64,000 nucleotides of DNA from JAWKWH01 sp963669415 (GTDB lineage Bacteria > Pseudomonadota > Alphaproteobacteria > Rhizobiales > Rhizobiaceae), in contig CAXXPS010000002.1 in NCBI GenBank assembly GCA_963669415.2, positions 1,178,001 to 1,242,000 of the forward strand. The letters run 5' to 3'. The notes beneath the pieces were generated by a model, which was not told where the DNA came from, searched no databases, and worked only from the letters and a program-made list of their open reading frames with translations. Below, one piece after another: positions 24,915-33,273 of this stretch; position 1 is the stretch's first letter; each line of letters opens with the position of its first letter. The translations under genes were made by a program, and so were the position numbers.

Positions 24915-26369
24915 TCACCGGCTACCGGTCAATCGCTCGGCGACCAGACCGGCCAGCTTCCCAGCGACTTCCGTCTTCGTCATTTCAGGCCATTCCTCGA
25001 CTCCGGAATGGCTGACAATGCGCACGCGATTGCGATCGCCTCCCATAACGCCGGTTTCACCGATACCGCTGTCCTGCGAGACATCGTTGGCGACGATGAA
25101 GTCCGCACCCTTGCGTTTAAGTTTCGTACTGGCGTTCTTGATTAAGTCGTTCGTTTCCGCAGCAAAGCCGATGACCAGGTCCGGCCTGTGCTCGTGATTG
25201 CCGATGCCGGCAAGAATGTCGGGGTTCTCTGTCAGCTGCAAGACGGGTATCCTGCTGCCCGGCGCTTTCTTTATTTTCTCGTCGGCAGCGTTGTCGGTGC
25301 GCCAATCGGCAACGGCCGCGACCATGATCGCCGCATCGGCCGGCAGCAGGCTTTCGACCGCATCACGCATTTGCCTGGCGCTCTCCACTTTGGTTACGAA
25401 CACGCCCGCCGGATCGGGAATATTGACCGGACCTGAAACCAACTGCACATTTGCGCCAAGCCGCGCCAGCGCACCGGCGATGGCATGGCCCTGCTTGCCT
25501 GAAGAACGATTGGCAATGTAGCGAACGGGATCGATCGGCTCATGCGTCGGGCCGGAGGTCATGATGATTTTTTTGCCGCGCAGGGGTTTGGGTGCGTTGT
25601 CCAGCATGGTTTCGACAGCCGCGGCGATCTCCAGCGGTTCAGCCATGCGGCCCTCGCCTGCCTCGCCGCTTTCGGCCATTTCGCCGCGGTTCGGACCGAT
25701 AAAGCTTATGCCGTCCTTGCGCAGTGTCGCCACATTGCGCCGGGTGGCCGGATGGATCCACATGCGCGGGTTCATCGCAGGCGCAACCAGCACGGGTTTG
25801 TCGGTCGCCATCAGGACAGTGGAGGCGAGATCGTTCGCCAGACCATTGGCCATTTTGGCCAGAAGGTCCGCCGTTGCCGGGGCGACAACCAACAAATCAG
25901 CCTCGCGCGATAACCGGATGTGGCCGATATCGTGTTCGTCATCGCGATCAAACAGGTCCGTGAAAACTCGGTCGGCAGTTAAAGCGGAGACACTCATCGG
26001 TGTGACAAATGATTGCGCCGCTTCGCTCATCACCGTGCGCACTGAGGCACCCCGTTCCCGCAACCGGCGGACAAGATCAAGGCTTTTGTAGGCAGCAATT
26101 CCGCCGCCGATGATCAAGAGGATGCGCCTTCCCGACAGGCTGCCCGCACTGCCGGTGGCGACCAACGGGCTGGTAGTCGCCCTTTCAATAGCCCCTTCTG
26201 CAGCCGCCGGGATAGAAACCGGTAAGCTTGCCACCGTGTCTTCTTGTTCGGCAAGCGCCTGCAGGATCGAGCGCAATTCCTGTTCCATGGAGACGCCGTT
26301 TCTGGCGGCGCGCTCACGCAGTTTCTGTTTGGTCAGTTCATCGATTTGGCGGATTGTCACAGATGCCAT
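24915..26369 (-). CDS. coaBC: CoaBC (phosphopantothenoylcysteine synthetase/decarboxylase) with an N-terminal ribbon-helix-helix domain
   Basis: The 484-residue fusion makes 4'-phosphopantetheine for coenzyme A. Residues 1-42 (MASVTIRQIDELTKQKLRER...) look like the RHH DNA-binding domain of FitA/VapB-type antitoxins. A Ser/Ala/Pro-rich linker runs to about 80. CoaC follows with IGGGIAAYKSLDLVRRL, the flavoprotein His in DIGHIRLS, and APAMNPRMW. CoaB starts near 263 (KKIIMTSGPTHEPIDPVRYIANRSSGKQG). The usual catalytic-Cys segment of CoaC (ACGxxGxGRM) reads MAESGEAGEGRM and has no Cys. I chose the ATG at 26369 because MASVTIR is where RHH proteins of this type begin; ATG at 26375 and TTG at 26393 are in frame upstream. 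Confidence 0.9.
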   Translation of the reverse strand: MASVTIRQIDELTKQKLRERAARNGVSMEQELRSILQALAEQEDTVASLPVSIPAAAEGAIERATTSPLVATGSAGSLSGRRILLIIGGGIAAYKSLDLVRRLRERGASVRTVMSEAAQSFVTPMSVSALTADRVFTDLFDRDDEHDIGHIRLSREADLLVVAPATADLLAKMANGLANDLASTVLMATDKPVLVAPAMNPRMWIHPATRRNVATLRKDGISFIGPNRGEMAESGEAGEGRMAEPLEIAAAVETMLDNAPKPLRGKKIIMTSGPTHEPIDPVRYIANRSSGKQGHAIAGALARLGANVQLVSGPVNIPDPAGVFVTKVESARQMRDAVESLLPADAAIMVAAVADWRTDNAADEKIKKAPGSRIPVLQLTENPDILAGIGNHEHRPDLVIGFAAETNDLIKNASTKLKRKGADFIVANDVSQDSGIGETGVMGGDRNRVRIVSHSGVEEWPEMTKTEVAGKLAGLVAERLTGSR

Positions 26370-26387
26370 TGTCATTGTGCCCAACGT

Positions 26388-26440
26388 TTGCAATCACAAA
26401 AGTGTAGTCAATGATTGCAATGCAATCAATGGTCTTGCAA
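26388..26440. promoter_or_regulatory. Palindrome and repeated TTGCAA motifs upstream of coaBC
   Basis: TGATTGCA-A-TGCAATCA (26412-26428) is a perfect 8-bp-arm palindrome. The half-site TGCAATCA recurs 32 bases away at 26389-26396, and TTGCAA appears at 26388, 26415 and 26435. This cluster lies directly before the gene whose product carries an RHH domain. An autoregulatory operator is an inference from that coincidence. Confidence 0.45.
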
Positions 26441-26479
26441 GCGCTACATGAATTCGAAGGAAAAATCCGGAATCGAACG

Positions 26480-27697
26480 CTAGATCACCGCTCTTTCTGT
26501 CAGAGGCTGGCGATTGACCACACGCTCGTAACCGAAGGGTGACAGGTCCAGGCTTCTGTATTCGCCATGGATGATCCACTCGGCAAGACCGCGGCCCATT
26601 GCGGGTGATTGCTGCAGACCGTGGCCGGAAAACCCGTTGATGAAGAGGAAGTTATCGATTTGCGGGTGCGGTCCGATTACCGCGTTTTGATCAAGGACAT
26701 TGTAGGCGTAGTGGCCGGTCCACTCGTTAATCACCCGAATGGCATCGAATTGCGGAATTCGGTTTGCGATGGCTGGCCAGACCTCATTCTCCCACAGTCC
26801 GTCCTCCATGCCGAAATCAGTTGGATCAACGGCAGGATCGACCGTGCCTTTTGAGCCGACAAGATAGGTTTCCGGCCCATCCTGGCGGAAGTGGACGCCG
26901 GAGGGATCAATGGTCAGTGGAAGTTCGCGGTCGAGTTTGTTTTCCGCCTTGAATATCCAAGTGTAGCGCTTTCGCGGTTCAACGGGCAGATCATCGATCC
27001 CTGCCATCTTCGCTGTTAGCGCAGCGCGCGGACCTGAAGCGTTGACAACATACCGGCAGACAATCTGTTCACCAGAAGCAAGCGTGACGGACTCGATCCG
27101 GCTTCCATCCTCGTTGCACGCCATCGACACCACCTCGCCGGTGACATACTCCGCCCCCCGCGCCCCAGCCGAGCGGCGTAGCCATTCAAAGACCGTGCCG
27201 CCATCCCAGTAACCTTCGTCCCTGGTGTTGATACTGCCGAGAAGGATGTCATCGAGATTGTAGAACGGATAGTCCCGTTCAATTTCATCCGGCGTCAACA
27301 ATCTTGTCTCCGCACCGGCGGCAAGCTGAACCTGCTGGTTGGCGCGAAGCACATCTGCAAAGCGCTCGTTATCGGCCAGATAGAGATATCCGTAATTCTG
27401 GATTTCGAGCTCGGGTATCCGCTCGTCTCCACCCAGATGTTGGCGAAGATCTTTCACAAAGTCGGCGGTAAACTGAGAAATCCGTATGTTCAGCTCGTTG
27501 GAAAACTGCAGCCGAATGCAGGAATTGGTGTGCGCCGTTGAGCAGTATTCGTAGCTCGGGTCGCGCTCGATCACCAGAATGCGGCCGTCGAAATCGGGAT
27601 TGCTGGCCAGAAACCAAGCGACAGAACTGCCCATGATGGCGCCGCCAACAATGACGACATCGTAAGAAGAATGTTTGGGCGTCTCCACCTGCATCAC
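26480..27697 (-). CDS. FAD-dependent oxidoreductase (DAO family)
   Basis: This 405-residue flavoenzyme opens with the FAD-binding motif VVIVGGAIMGSSVAWFLAS and a glutamate-ended second strand (ILVIERD). It has the DAO-family C-terminus (DNFLFINGFSGHGLQQSPAMGRGLAEWII). Members oxidise amino or imino acids such as sarcosine, dimethylglycine or D-amino acids. No partner subunits are adjacent, so the substrate is unknown. It stands between coaBC and the tetR gene, all on the minus strand but separated by gaps of about 110-130 bases. Confidence 0.85.
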   Translation of the reverse strand: MMQVETPKHSSYDVVIVGGAIMGSSVAWFLASNPDFDGRILVIERDPSYEYCSTAHTNSCIRLQFSNELNIRISQFTADFVKDLRQHLGGDERIPELEIQNYGYLYLADNERFADVLRANQQVQLAAGAETRLLTPDEIERDYPFYNLDDILLGSINTRDEGYWDGGTVFEWLRRSAGARGAEYVTGEVVSMACNEDGSRIESVTLASGEQIVCRYVVNASGPRAALTAKMAGIDDLPVEPRKRYTWIFKAENKLDRELPLTIDPSGVHFRQDGPETYLVGSKGTVDPAVDPTDFGMEDGLWENEVWPAIANRIPQFDAIRVINEWTGHYAYNVLDQNAVIGPHPQIDNFLFINGFSGHGLQQSPAMGRGLAEWIIHGEYRSLDLSPFGYERVVNRQPLTERAVI

Positions 27698-27826
27698 AAA
27701 TTGAAATCCGCAGCCTTTGGTTTCGCATTTTTTCGGCAGGCTGGTCGCGGCGTGCGCCGTAAACCAGTGCGGATGATTTTGATCACAAGCAACACGTAAG
27801 TGCCAGCAGCTTTTTCGATAACCCGC

Positions 27827-28402
27827 TCAGCCGGGCGAAGTGGTTTGTCCCACCAGCGCCAGTACCGATCCCCTGAGCGCAGACAGAAGATTCTTCAAAT
27901 GCGCCTCGTCCGTGGCTGCAAACTTCAGGCTGGTCGCAGAGGTCAGAACAAAATCGGCCAGATCGCTGCTGTTGGTTCCGGATTTCGCTATATTGTCGCT
28001 GAATGCGGAAAATTCTTTTTCCAGCAGATCGCGCTTGTTGGCTTCAGCCTGGGTCAGTTCCTCACTGCTAATGCCTCTGTAGTCTTCAAGTAGATCCTTG
28101 TAGTCGGGCATTGCCCTGATTTGCCTGAAATAGAACAGGATCGCGTGTTCAAAAAAGACGTCGAGTTTTTCGGCAATCGTCGTGCAATTTTTCCAGTCGG
28201 CCTCGATATCTGCCATTGTCTTCCTGGCGGCGTGGCAGATCGCGGCTTTCAGCACTTCTTCCTTGTTGGCGTAGGTCGCGTAAAGCGTCTGACGTGAAAC
28301 GCCGGCCTTTTCGGCGATGTCGCCCATGGTCGCCCTGCGCATTCCATAGCGCGAGAAAACCTCGATTGCAGCTTCGATATATTTTGTTTCTTTTTCGCCC
28401 AT
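27827..28402 (-). CDS. TetR-family transcriptional regulator
   Basis: The 191-residue repressor has a TetR N-terminal HTH (IEAAIEVFSRYGMRRATMGDIAEKAGVSRQTLYATYANKEEVLKAAI, residues 10-55) and a variable ligand-binding domain. It is divergent from a molybdenum hydroxylase operon, and a perfect 8-bp inverted repeat lies right before its start (28412-28436). That layout suggests it represses itself and the hydroxylase genes, with a substrate or aldehyde as inducer. Confidence 0.9.
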   Translation of the reverse strand: MGEKETKYIEAAIEVFSRYGMRRATMGDIAEKAGVSRQTLYATYANKEEVLKAAICHAARKTMADIEADWKNCTTIAEKLDVFFEHAILFYFRQIRAMPDYKDLLEDYRGISSEELTQAEANKRDLLEKEFSAFSDNIAKSGTNSSDLADFVLTSATSLKFAATDEAHLKNLLSALRGSVLALVGQTTSPG

Positions 28403-28411
28403 TCTTACAAC

Positions 28412-28436
28412 TTGACAAATAACGACGGTTTGTCAA
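28412..28436. promoter_or_regulatory. TetR operator and divergent promoter region
   Basis: TTGACAAA (28412-28419) and TTTGTCAA (28429-28436) form a perfect inverted repeat with a 9-base spacer, 10 bases before tetR. The left arm also supplies a -35 TTGACA for the plus-strand operon, with AATATG at 28435-28440 after 17 bases as -10. Binding there would block the hydroxylase promoter. Confidence 0.7.
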
Positions 28437-28516
28437 TATGTCCAACCCAAGACCCAAGCGGGTTTAGACATTTCACGTGTTTCGCGCAAATTAACTGCCC
28501 GTCAGAGGACAAAACC

Positions 28517-28975
28517 ATGAAGTTCAACGTGAACGGCCAGGAGCATGACATCGATGTCGAGCCTGAAATGCCCGTTCTATGGGTTCTGAGAGATGAACTC
28601 GGCATTACCGGGCCCAAATATGGCTGCGGCATCGCCCAATGCGGCGCCTGCACCGTTCATGTCGACGGCGTTGCGGTCCGCTCGTGCCAGTTACGCGCCG
28701 GCGATGTGGATGGCGAGATCACGACAATCGAGGGATTGGGCACGCCCGACTCGCTTCATGCGGTTCAGGCAGCCTGGGTTGAACACCAGGTTGCCCAATG
28801 CGGTTATTGCCAATCCGGCCAGATCATGCAGGCGGCATCATTTCTCGATACCAATGACGACCCCACCGACGAACAGATTGACCGCGCCCTGTCAGCCAAT
28901 CTTTGCCGCTGCGGCACATATCCCCGCATTCGTGCGGCAATAAAGACTGCCGCAAAAAACCTGAGAAGTGCGTGA
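28517..28975 (+). CDS. (2Fe-2S)-binding small subunit of a molybdenum hydroxylase (IorA-like)
   Basis: The 152-residue protein carries two [2Fe-2S] motifs in the order typical of xanthine oxidase-family small subunits: CGIAQCGACTVHVDGVAVRSC and, after about 40 residues, CGYCQSGQIM...CRCGTYPRI. It passes electrons from the molybdenum subunit encoded next. I start it at 28517 where AGGA precedes the ATG and the ferredoxin-like fold (MKFNVNGQEHDIDVEP) begins; upstream in-frame codons run through the promoter. It resembles IorA of isoquinoline 1-oxidoreductase and aldehyde dehydrogenase small subunits. Confidence 0.93.
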   Translation: MKFNVNGQEHDIDVEPEMPVLWVLRDELGITGPKYGCGIAQCGACTVHVDGVAVRSCQLRAGDVDGEITTIEGLGTPDSLHAVQAAWVEHQVAQCGYCQSGQIMQAASFLDTNDDPTDEQIDRALSANLCRCGTYPRIRAAIKTAAKNLRSA

Positions 28976-28976
28976 A

Positions 28977-31211
28977 ATGGGACGCGCAAGGACAATTGCC
29001 CGCCGGACATTCCTGATCGGATCAGCCGCGATAGCGGGTGGAGTGGCGTTCGGTGCATATCTTTACCGACAGCCGTTGGCCAATCCGCTGGCCAAGGGGC
29101 TCGAAAACGGTGAGGCGACCTTCAATCCCTGGGTCAAGATATCCGGCGAAAAGATCACGCTGATAACGCCGCATGGCGACATGGGACAGGGTGTCGCTCA
29201 TATGCAGGCAATTTTGATCGCTGAAGAAATGGACCTTGAGCTCGGCCAGTTCGAAATCGACTTCGGCCAGCCTTCTTCGGCGTACTACAATGGCGGTTTC
29301 ACCGTTGAAGGCGCGGAGACGATGACAGCATTCCTGCCATTGTCAGAAGAGACACTTGCCGCATCGATTGCTCCAACGCTCAAGATTGTCGGACTTCAAG
29401 GAACCGGCGGATCCAGTTCGACGATCGACAGCTACGAGAAACTGCGAAAGGCAGGTGCGGTTGCACGCGAAACGCTCAAAGCGGCCGCGGCCACAAAATT
29501 CAACGTGGACGTCACCCGGCTCAACACGCGAGCCGGAGCAGTCATATTGCCGGACGGTCAGGAGATCGCTTACACCGAACTGGCTGCTGCGGCTGCCTTA
29601 CTTGAGCCAGCGCCGGCGCCGGCGTTACGCGATCCGTCGCAATGGCGGCTCGTCGGAAAATCGACAAAGCGGGTCGACACGGACGCGAAATCCACCGGCT
29701 TGCAAGCCTTCGGCATCGACGTCCAGGTGGACGGGATGGTCCACGCCGCCGTGCGCGTCAACCCGCGTCGCACCGCTCTGTCCGCTTATGACGCCGAAAC
29801 CGCGAAAAACATGCGGGGCGTGATCGAGATCCTTGAGGTGACCAACGGTATCGCCGTGATTGCCGACAATACCTGGCGAGCTATAGAGGCCGTCAATGCG
29901 ATCGAATGTACCTGGTCGGAGGCCGAGTACCCCGCCGGTCAGGCGGATCACTGGCAGGCTTTATCCGAGGCTCTCGACGCCGGTGGCGGGCTGACCTGGC
30001 GCAATGATGGTGACGTCGGCGAAGACACTGATAGCGCAGGCAACATCAATGTTGAGTACCGCACGCCCTACGTCGCTCACCAGCCACTCGAGCCGCTGAA
30101 TGCAACCATCCATGTCACCGACGACGGCGCGGTGGTCTGGACCGGCCATCAACTGCCCCAATATGTCTGCACTCAGGTCGCCAAGATAACCGGGCACGAC
30201 GACGACAAAGTGACGTTTCACAACCAGTATATGGGCGGCAGTTTCGGGCATCGGTTTGAGATCGAGGTCGTGAACCTTTGCGCCGAAATCGCAAGCCGGA
30301 TGCGCGGAACGCCGGTGAAGCTCACCTATTCGCGCGAAGAGGATTTTCAAAATGACTTTCCGCGTCAGATTGCGATGGCACGCGGTAGCGGGCGGGTTGC
30401 CGGCGGTAAGGTGGAAAGCCTCGATCTTTCCATTGCATCCGCGCCACCATTAATATCTCAGTCTTGGCGCGCTGGTATTCCTGTCGCCGGTCCGGACTTT
30501 CAGATCGCAGCGGGCACATTCAACGCGCCATATGACATCCAAAATTTCCGGGTGTGTGCATCGACGGTTAACGGCTTGGCGCCGACTTCGAGCTGGCGCT
30601 CGGTTGGAGCTTCAAATGGAGGTTTTTTTATCGAATCACTCATGGATGAATTGATCCATGAAGCTGGAGGCGAGCCGATAGAGGAACGGTTGCGGCTGTG
30701 CAATGATCCGCTCGCCCGGGGTTGTCTGGAGGCCGTGGCAGAAATGTCCGGCTGGGGTGGCGAGTTGGGCGAAGGCCGCGGACGCGGCGTTGCGCTGGTC
30801 AAAAGCTTTGGCGTACCTGTCGCCGAGGTCATCGAAGTTACCAATTCGGAACGCGGCATCAGAATCGATAGGGTCTGGGTGGCTTGCGATGTTGGCCGGG
30901 TCATCGATCCAGTCAATTTTGAATCACAGGTCCAGGGCGGTGTGGTTTGGGGCCTCGGTCACGCGATGAATTGCGAGATCACCTATTCCGACGGCATGGC
31001 TGAGCAAACCAACTACCATGACCATGAAGGCATGCGGCTCTACCAATGCCCGGCGATCGAGGTGCGTGGTCTGGAAAACGGCGAAAAGGTTCTCGGTATC
31101 GGTGAACCGCCAGTGCCACCGGCCGCGCCTGCGCTCGCCAATGCGATATTTGCCGCCACCGGCAAACGCATTCGTGAATTGCCGCTCAACCGGCATATCG
31201 ATTTCGTGTGA
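28977..31211 (+). CDS. Molybdopterin-binding large subunit of a molybdenum hydroxylase (IorB-like), Tat-exported
   Basis: The product of about 744 residues binds the molybdenum cofactor and hydroxylates an aldehyde or N-heterocycle. A twin-arginine signal (ARRTFLIGSAAIAGGVAFGAYL) opens the protein, so the complex acts in the periplasm. Family stretches include NPWVKISGEKITLITPHGDMGQGVAHMQ, GGSFGHRFE and GIGEPPVPPAAPALANAIFAATG with the catalytic Glu. Its ATG lies one base after the preceding stop; a GTG at 28968 is also in frame. The cytochrome c gene follows with overlapping or near-overlapping ends. Isoquinoline oxidase versus aldehyde oxidase cannot be decided from the sequence. Confidence 0.92.
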   Translation: MGRARTIARRTFLIGSAAIAGGVAFGAYLYRQPLANPLAKGLENGEATFNPWVKISGEKITLITPHGDMGQGVAHMQAILIAEEMDLELGQFEIDFGQPSSAYYNGGFTVEGAETMTAFLPLSEETLAASIAPTLKIVGLQGTGGSSSTIDSYEKLRKAGAVARETLKAAAATKFNVDVTRLNTRAGAVILPDGQEIAYTELAAAAALLEPAPAPALRDPSQWRLVGKSTKRVDTDAKSTGLQAFGIDVQVDGMVHAAVRVNPRRTALSAYDAETAKNMRGVIEILEVTNGIAVIADNTWRAIEAVNAIECTWSEAEYPAGQADHWQALSEALDAGGGLTWRNDGDVGEDTDSAGNINVEYRTPYVAHQPLEPLNATIHVTDDGAVVWTGHQLPQYVCTQVAKITGHDDDKVTFHNQYMGGSFGHRFEIEVVNLCAEIASRMRGTPVKLTYSREEDFQNDFPRQIAMARGSGRVAGGKVESLDLSIASAPPLISQSWRAGIPVAGPDFQIAAGTFNAPYDIQNFRVCASTVNGLAPTSSWRSVGASNGGFFIESLMDELIHEAGGEPIEERLRLCNDPLARGCLEAVAEMSGWGGELGEGRGRGVALVKSFGVPVAEVIEVTNSERGIRIDRVWVACDVGRVIDPVNFESQVQGGVVWGLGHAMNCEITYSDGMAEQTNYHDHEGMRLYQCPAIEVRGLENGEKVLGIGEPPVPPAAPALANAIFAATGKRIRELPLNRHIDFV

Positions 31212-31222
31212 GGGCATTCGAC

Positions 31223-31858
31223 GTGAAGAGATTATCCATTACATTCGCTGCGATCGCTGCAGGCACCCTGCTGGCCGTCGCTGCCGAGCCGGTTGGCACA
31301 AACCGGGTCATCAATGATTTTGCCGAAGGCTCCATTTCCACCGAAGAGGGACTGGTCAACTGGGCCAGAATCTATGAGGTTGCCTCACATCCGCGCTGTT
31401 CCAACTGTCATGTCGGTGCTGACAACCGGCCGATGTGGTCCGGACCGAGTTACGGAAAAGCGCGACCGCACGGTATGAATATCGTAGCTGATGAAAGCCG
31501 CATCGGTGGCGAGTCGCTGATGTGCTCGACCTGTCACATCACGCTGCCGGAAGCCGATCCGGACGCCAATGCGACCCCGCACACCGCTCCCAAAGTTGCG
31601 GCGGCATGGATGCTGGCGCCTGTCGAAGCGGAGTGGTTCGGAAAATCGTCCTCCTACATCTGCAATCAATTAAAAGATCCGGAGCGAAACGGGGACAGAA
31701 CGATCCGCGAGGTTGCCGGTCATCTCGATCACGATGTGATATTGCATTGGGCCTGGAACCCAGGCGGCGGCCGCGAACCGGCACCTTATTCACTACAGGA
31801 AACGATGGACTCACTAATGAAGTGGGCCGCGGCGGGAACGCCGTGCCCGCAGGAGTAG
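31223..31858 (+). CDS. Exported cytochrome c subunit with two CxxCH haem sites
   Basis: This protein of about 211 residues has a signal peptide (KRLSITFAAIAAGTLLAVAAEP) and two haem-binding motifs, CSNCH and CSTCH. It probably takes electrons from the IorAB-like hydroxylase in the periplasm, a role seen for cytochrome subunits of membrane-associated aldehyde dehydrogenases. I prefer the GTG at 31223, with GAGGG about 8 bases before it and the signal peptide starting there; a GTG at 31208 overlaps the previous gene by 4 bases and is the alternative. Only two haem sites are visible, and the C-terminal 100 residues contain no further CxxCH. Confidence 0.82.
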   Translation: MKRLSITFAAIAAGTLLAVAAEPVGTNRVINDFAEGSISTEEGLVNWARIYEVASHPRCSNCHVGADNRPMWSGPSYGKARPHGMNIVADESRIGGESLMCSTCHITLPEADPDANATPHTAPKVAAAWMLAPVEAEWFGKSSSYICNQLKDPERNGDRTIREVAGHLDHDVILHWAWNPGGGREPAPYSLQETMDSLMKWAAAGTPCPQE

Positions 31859-31867
31859 GTTGAGCAG

Positions 31868-32209
31868 ATGGAATCAGGTCTTTTTACTTCCCGGGCGGCC
31901 GCCATACCCATCGGTATCAGCGCAACCCTTCATCTCCTGGCATTTGTCGTCGAGGGGTTTTCGGCATTTGCAGGTGCAATGTTTGTCGTCGGCATTGTCT
32001 ATCTGGCAATTGCCTACGGATTGCGGCAGGGTCGGCGCTGGCTTGCCTGGATCAGTTTTTTCATCATGCTGGCCGGCATGATCGCCGCGTACTCAACTGC
32101 CGGATATGGGCTTCACTTCTGGTGGTGGATGGCCATCGCAATAGCCGACCTGATCGCCGCTATCGTCCTGTTCGGCACACTGTGGAAATCGAAGCCCGTT
32201 GCGGCGTGA
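31868..32209 (+). CDS. Small four-helix membrane protein of unknown function
   Basis: I do not recognise this 113-residue protein. It is strongly hydrophobic, with segments near residues 12-30, 35-52, 59-76 and 84-104. It starts 9 bases after the cytochrome c gene and is likely the last gene of the hydroxylase operon, so a role in anchoring the complex or in the electron path is possible but unproven. Confidence 0.7.
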   Translation: MESGLFTSRAAAIPIGISATLHLLAFVVEGFSAFAGAMFVVGIVYLAIAYGLRQGRRWLAWISFFIMLAGMIAAYSTAGYGLHFWWWMAIAIADLIAAIVLFGTLWKSKPVAA

Positions 32210-32242
32210 CTGTTGCGCTGACCGGCCGACAGCCGCCGGGTG

Positions 32243-33205
32243 TCAATACGCCGTGCGGCGTTCTTCGCTCGGCGGTCTTCCGAACAGCACCCGGTAGCTC
32301 TGCGCGAAATAGGAATGCGAGGTAAATCCGGTGGCAATAGCCACGTCGAGGATCGGCATGTTGGTCTGACGAAGCAATTCGCGGGCGCGCTCCAGCCTCA
32401 GCCGCATGTAGTAGCGGCCGGGCGTCATATTGAGATGGCGCAGGAACAGCCGTTCGACCTGCCGCACCGACAGACCGGCCGATTTCGCCAGTTGCACGGC
32501 CGAATAGGGCTCATCGAGATTGTCGGCCATCAGTTCGACGATTTTGCGCAGTTTTTCCGACTTGCCGGTCAGATCGCGTTCAGGACCGACCCGCTGCCGG
32601 TCGGTGGCGGTACGAATGCGCTCGTGCTGAAACTGGTTGGCAACCTCATTGGCAATGCCGGCGCCAAAATCGCCGCGGATGATTTCCAGCATCAGGTCGA
32701 TTGACGTGGTGCCGCCGGCGCAGGTGTATCGTTTCCGGTCGATTTCAAACACGTTGCCGGTGCACTCGATGTCGGGAAAGCGCTCTTGAAAACCGGCCCG
32801 GTTTTCCCAGTGAATCGTGCAGCGGTGGCCTTCCAGCTGCCCTGCCTCAGCGAGAATATATGAGCCAAGAGACAAAGCGCCGATTTTTCCCCCACGACGG
32901 CCCCAGTTGCGCAGCGCCACCAGAACCTTGCTCTTGCCCGCAAATTCGGTCGTCAAACCGGCGCAGATGAAAAGGACATCTCCCGGGGGAATGTCTGAAA
33001 GCGCATAATCAACCTTCAGCGGCAATCCGTTCGATGCGAATACCGATTCGCCGTCCGGCGATACTGTCGTCCACTGATAGAAATCACGACCTGTCAGGCG
33101 ATTGGCAGAGCGGATCGTGTCGATGGCTGCGGAAAGCGAGAACATCGAGAACTTGTCGACCAGCAAAAAAACAAACTGCCGGTTTGTCGTCATAGCGTCT
33201 GACAT
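32243..33205 (-). CDS. GlxA-family AraC-type transcriptional regulator
   Basis: The 320-residue regulator joins an N-terminal DJ-1/PfpI-like domain (FVFLLVDKFSMFSLSAAIDTIRSANRLTGRDFYQW) to a C-terminal AraC HTH (AVQLAKSAGLSVRQVERLFLRHLNMTPGRYYMRLRLERARELL...ATGFTSHSYFAQSYRVLFGRPPSEER). Such GlxA proteins control amino-acid, betaine or polyamine catabolic genes. It faces the hydroxylase operon convergently, so its target is not obvious from position. Confidence 0.92.
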   Translation of the reverse strand: MSDAMTTNRQFVFLLVDKFSMFSLSAAIDTIRSANRLTGRDFYQWTTVSPDGESVFASNGLPLKVDYALSDIPPGDVLFICAGLTTEFAGKSKVLVALRNWGRRGGKIGALSLGSYILAEAGQLEGHRCTIHWENRAGFQERFPDIECTGNVFEIDRKRYTCAGGTTSIDLMLEIIRGDFGAGIANEVANQFQHERIRTATDRQRVGPERDLTGKSEKLRKIVELMADNLDEPYSAVQLAKSAGLSVRQVERLFLRHLNMTPGRYYMRLRLERARELLRQTNMPILDVAIATGFTSHSYFAQSYRVLFGRPPSEERRTAY

Positions 33206-33273
33206 GGCAGGCGCTTCTACCTCAACGCAACTTGCGCCGGAAGCATTAATTTGGCCACGGCTTTGAAATTCAA

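Noticed and set aside
27698..27826. CGGCG-TG-CGCCG hairpin after tetR as a terminator
   Set aside because: The stem is only 5 bp and no T run follows on the relevant strand.
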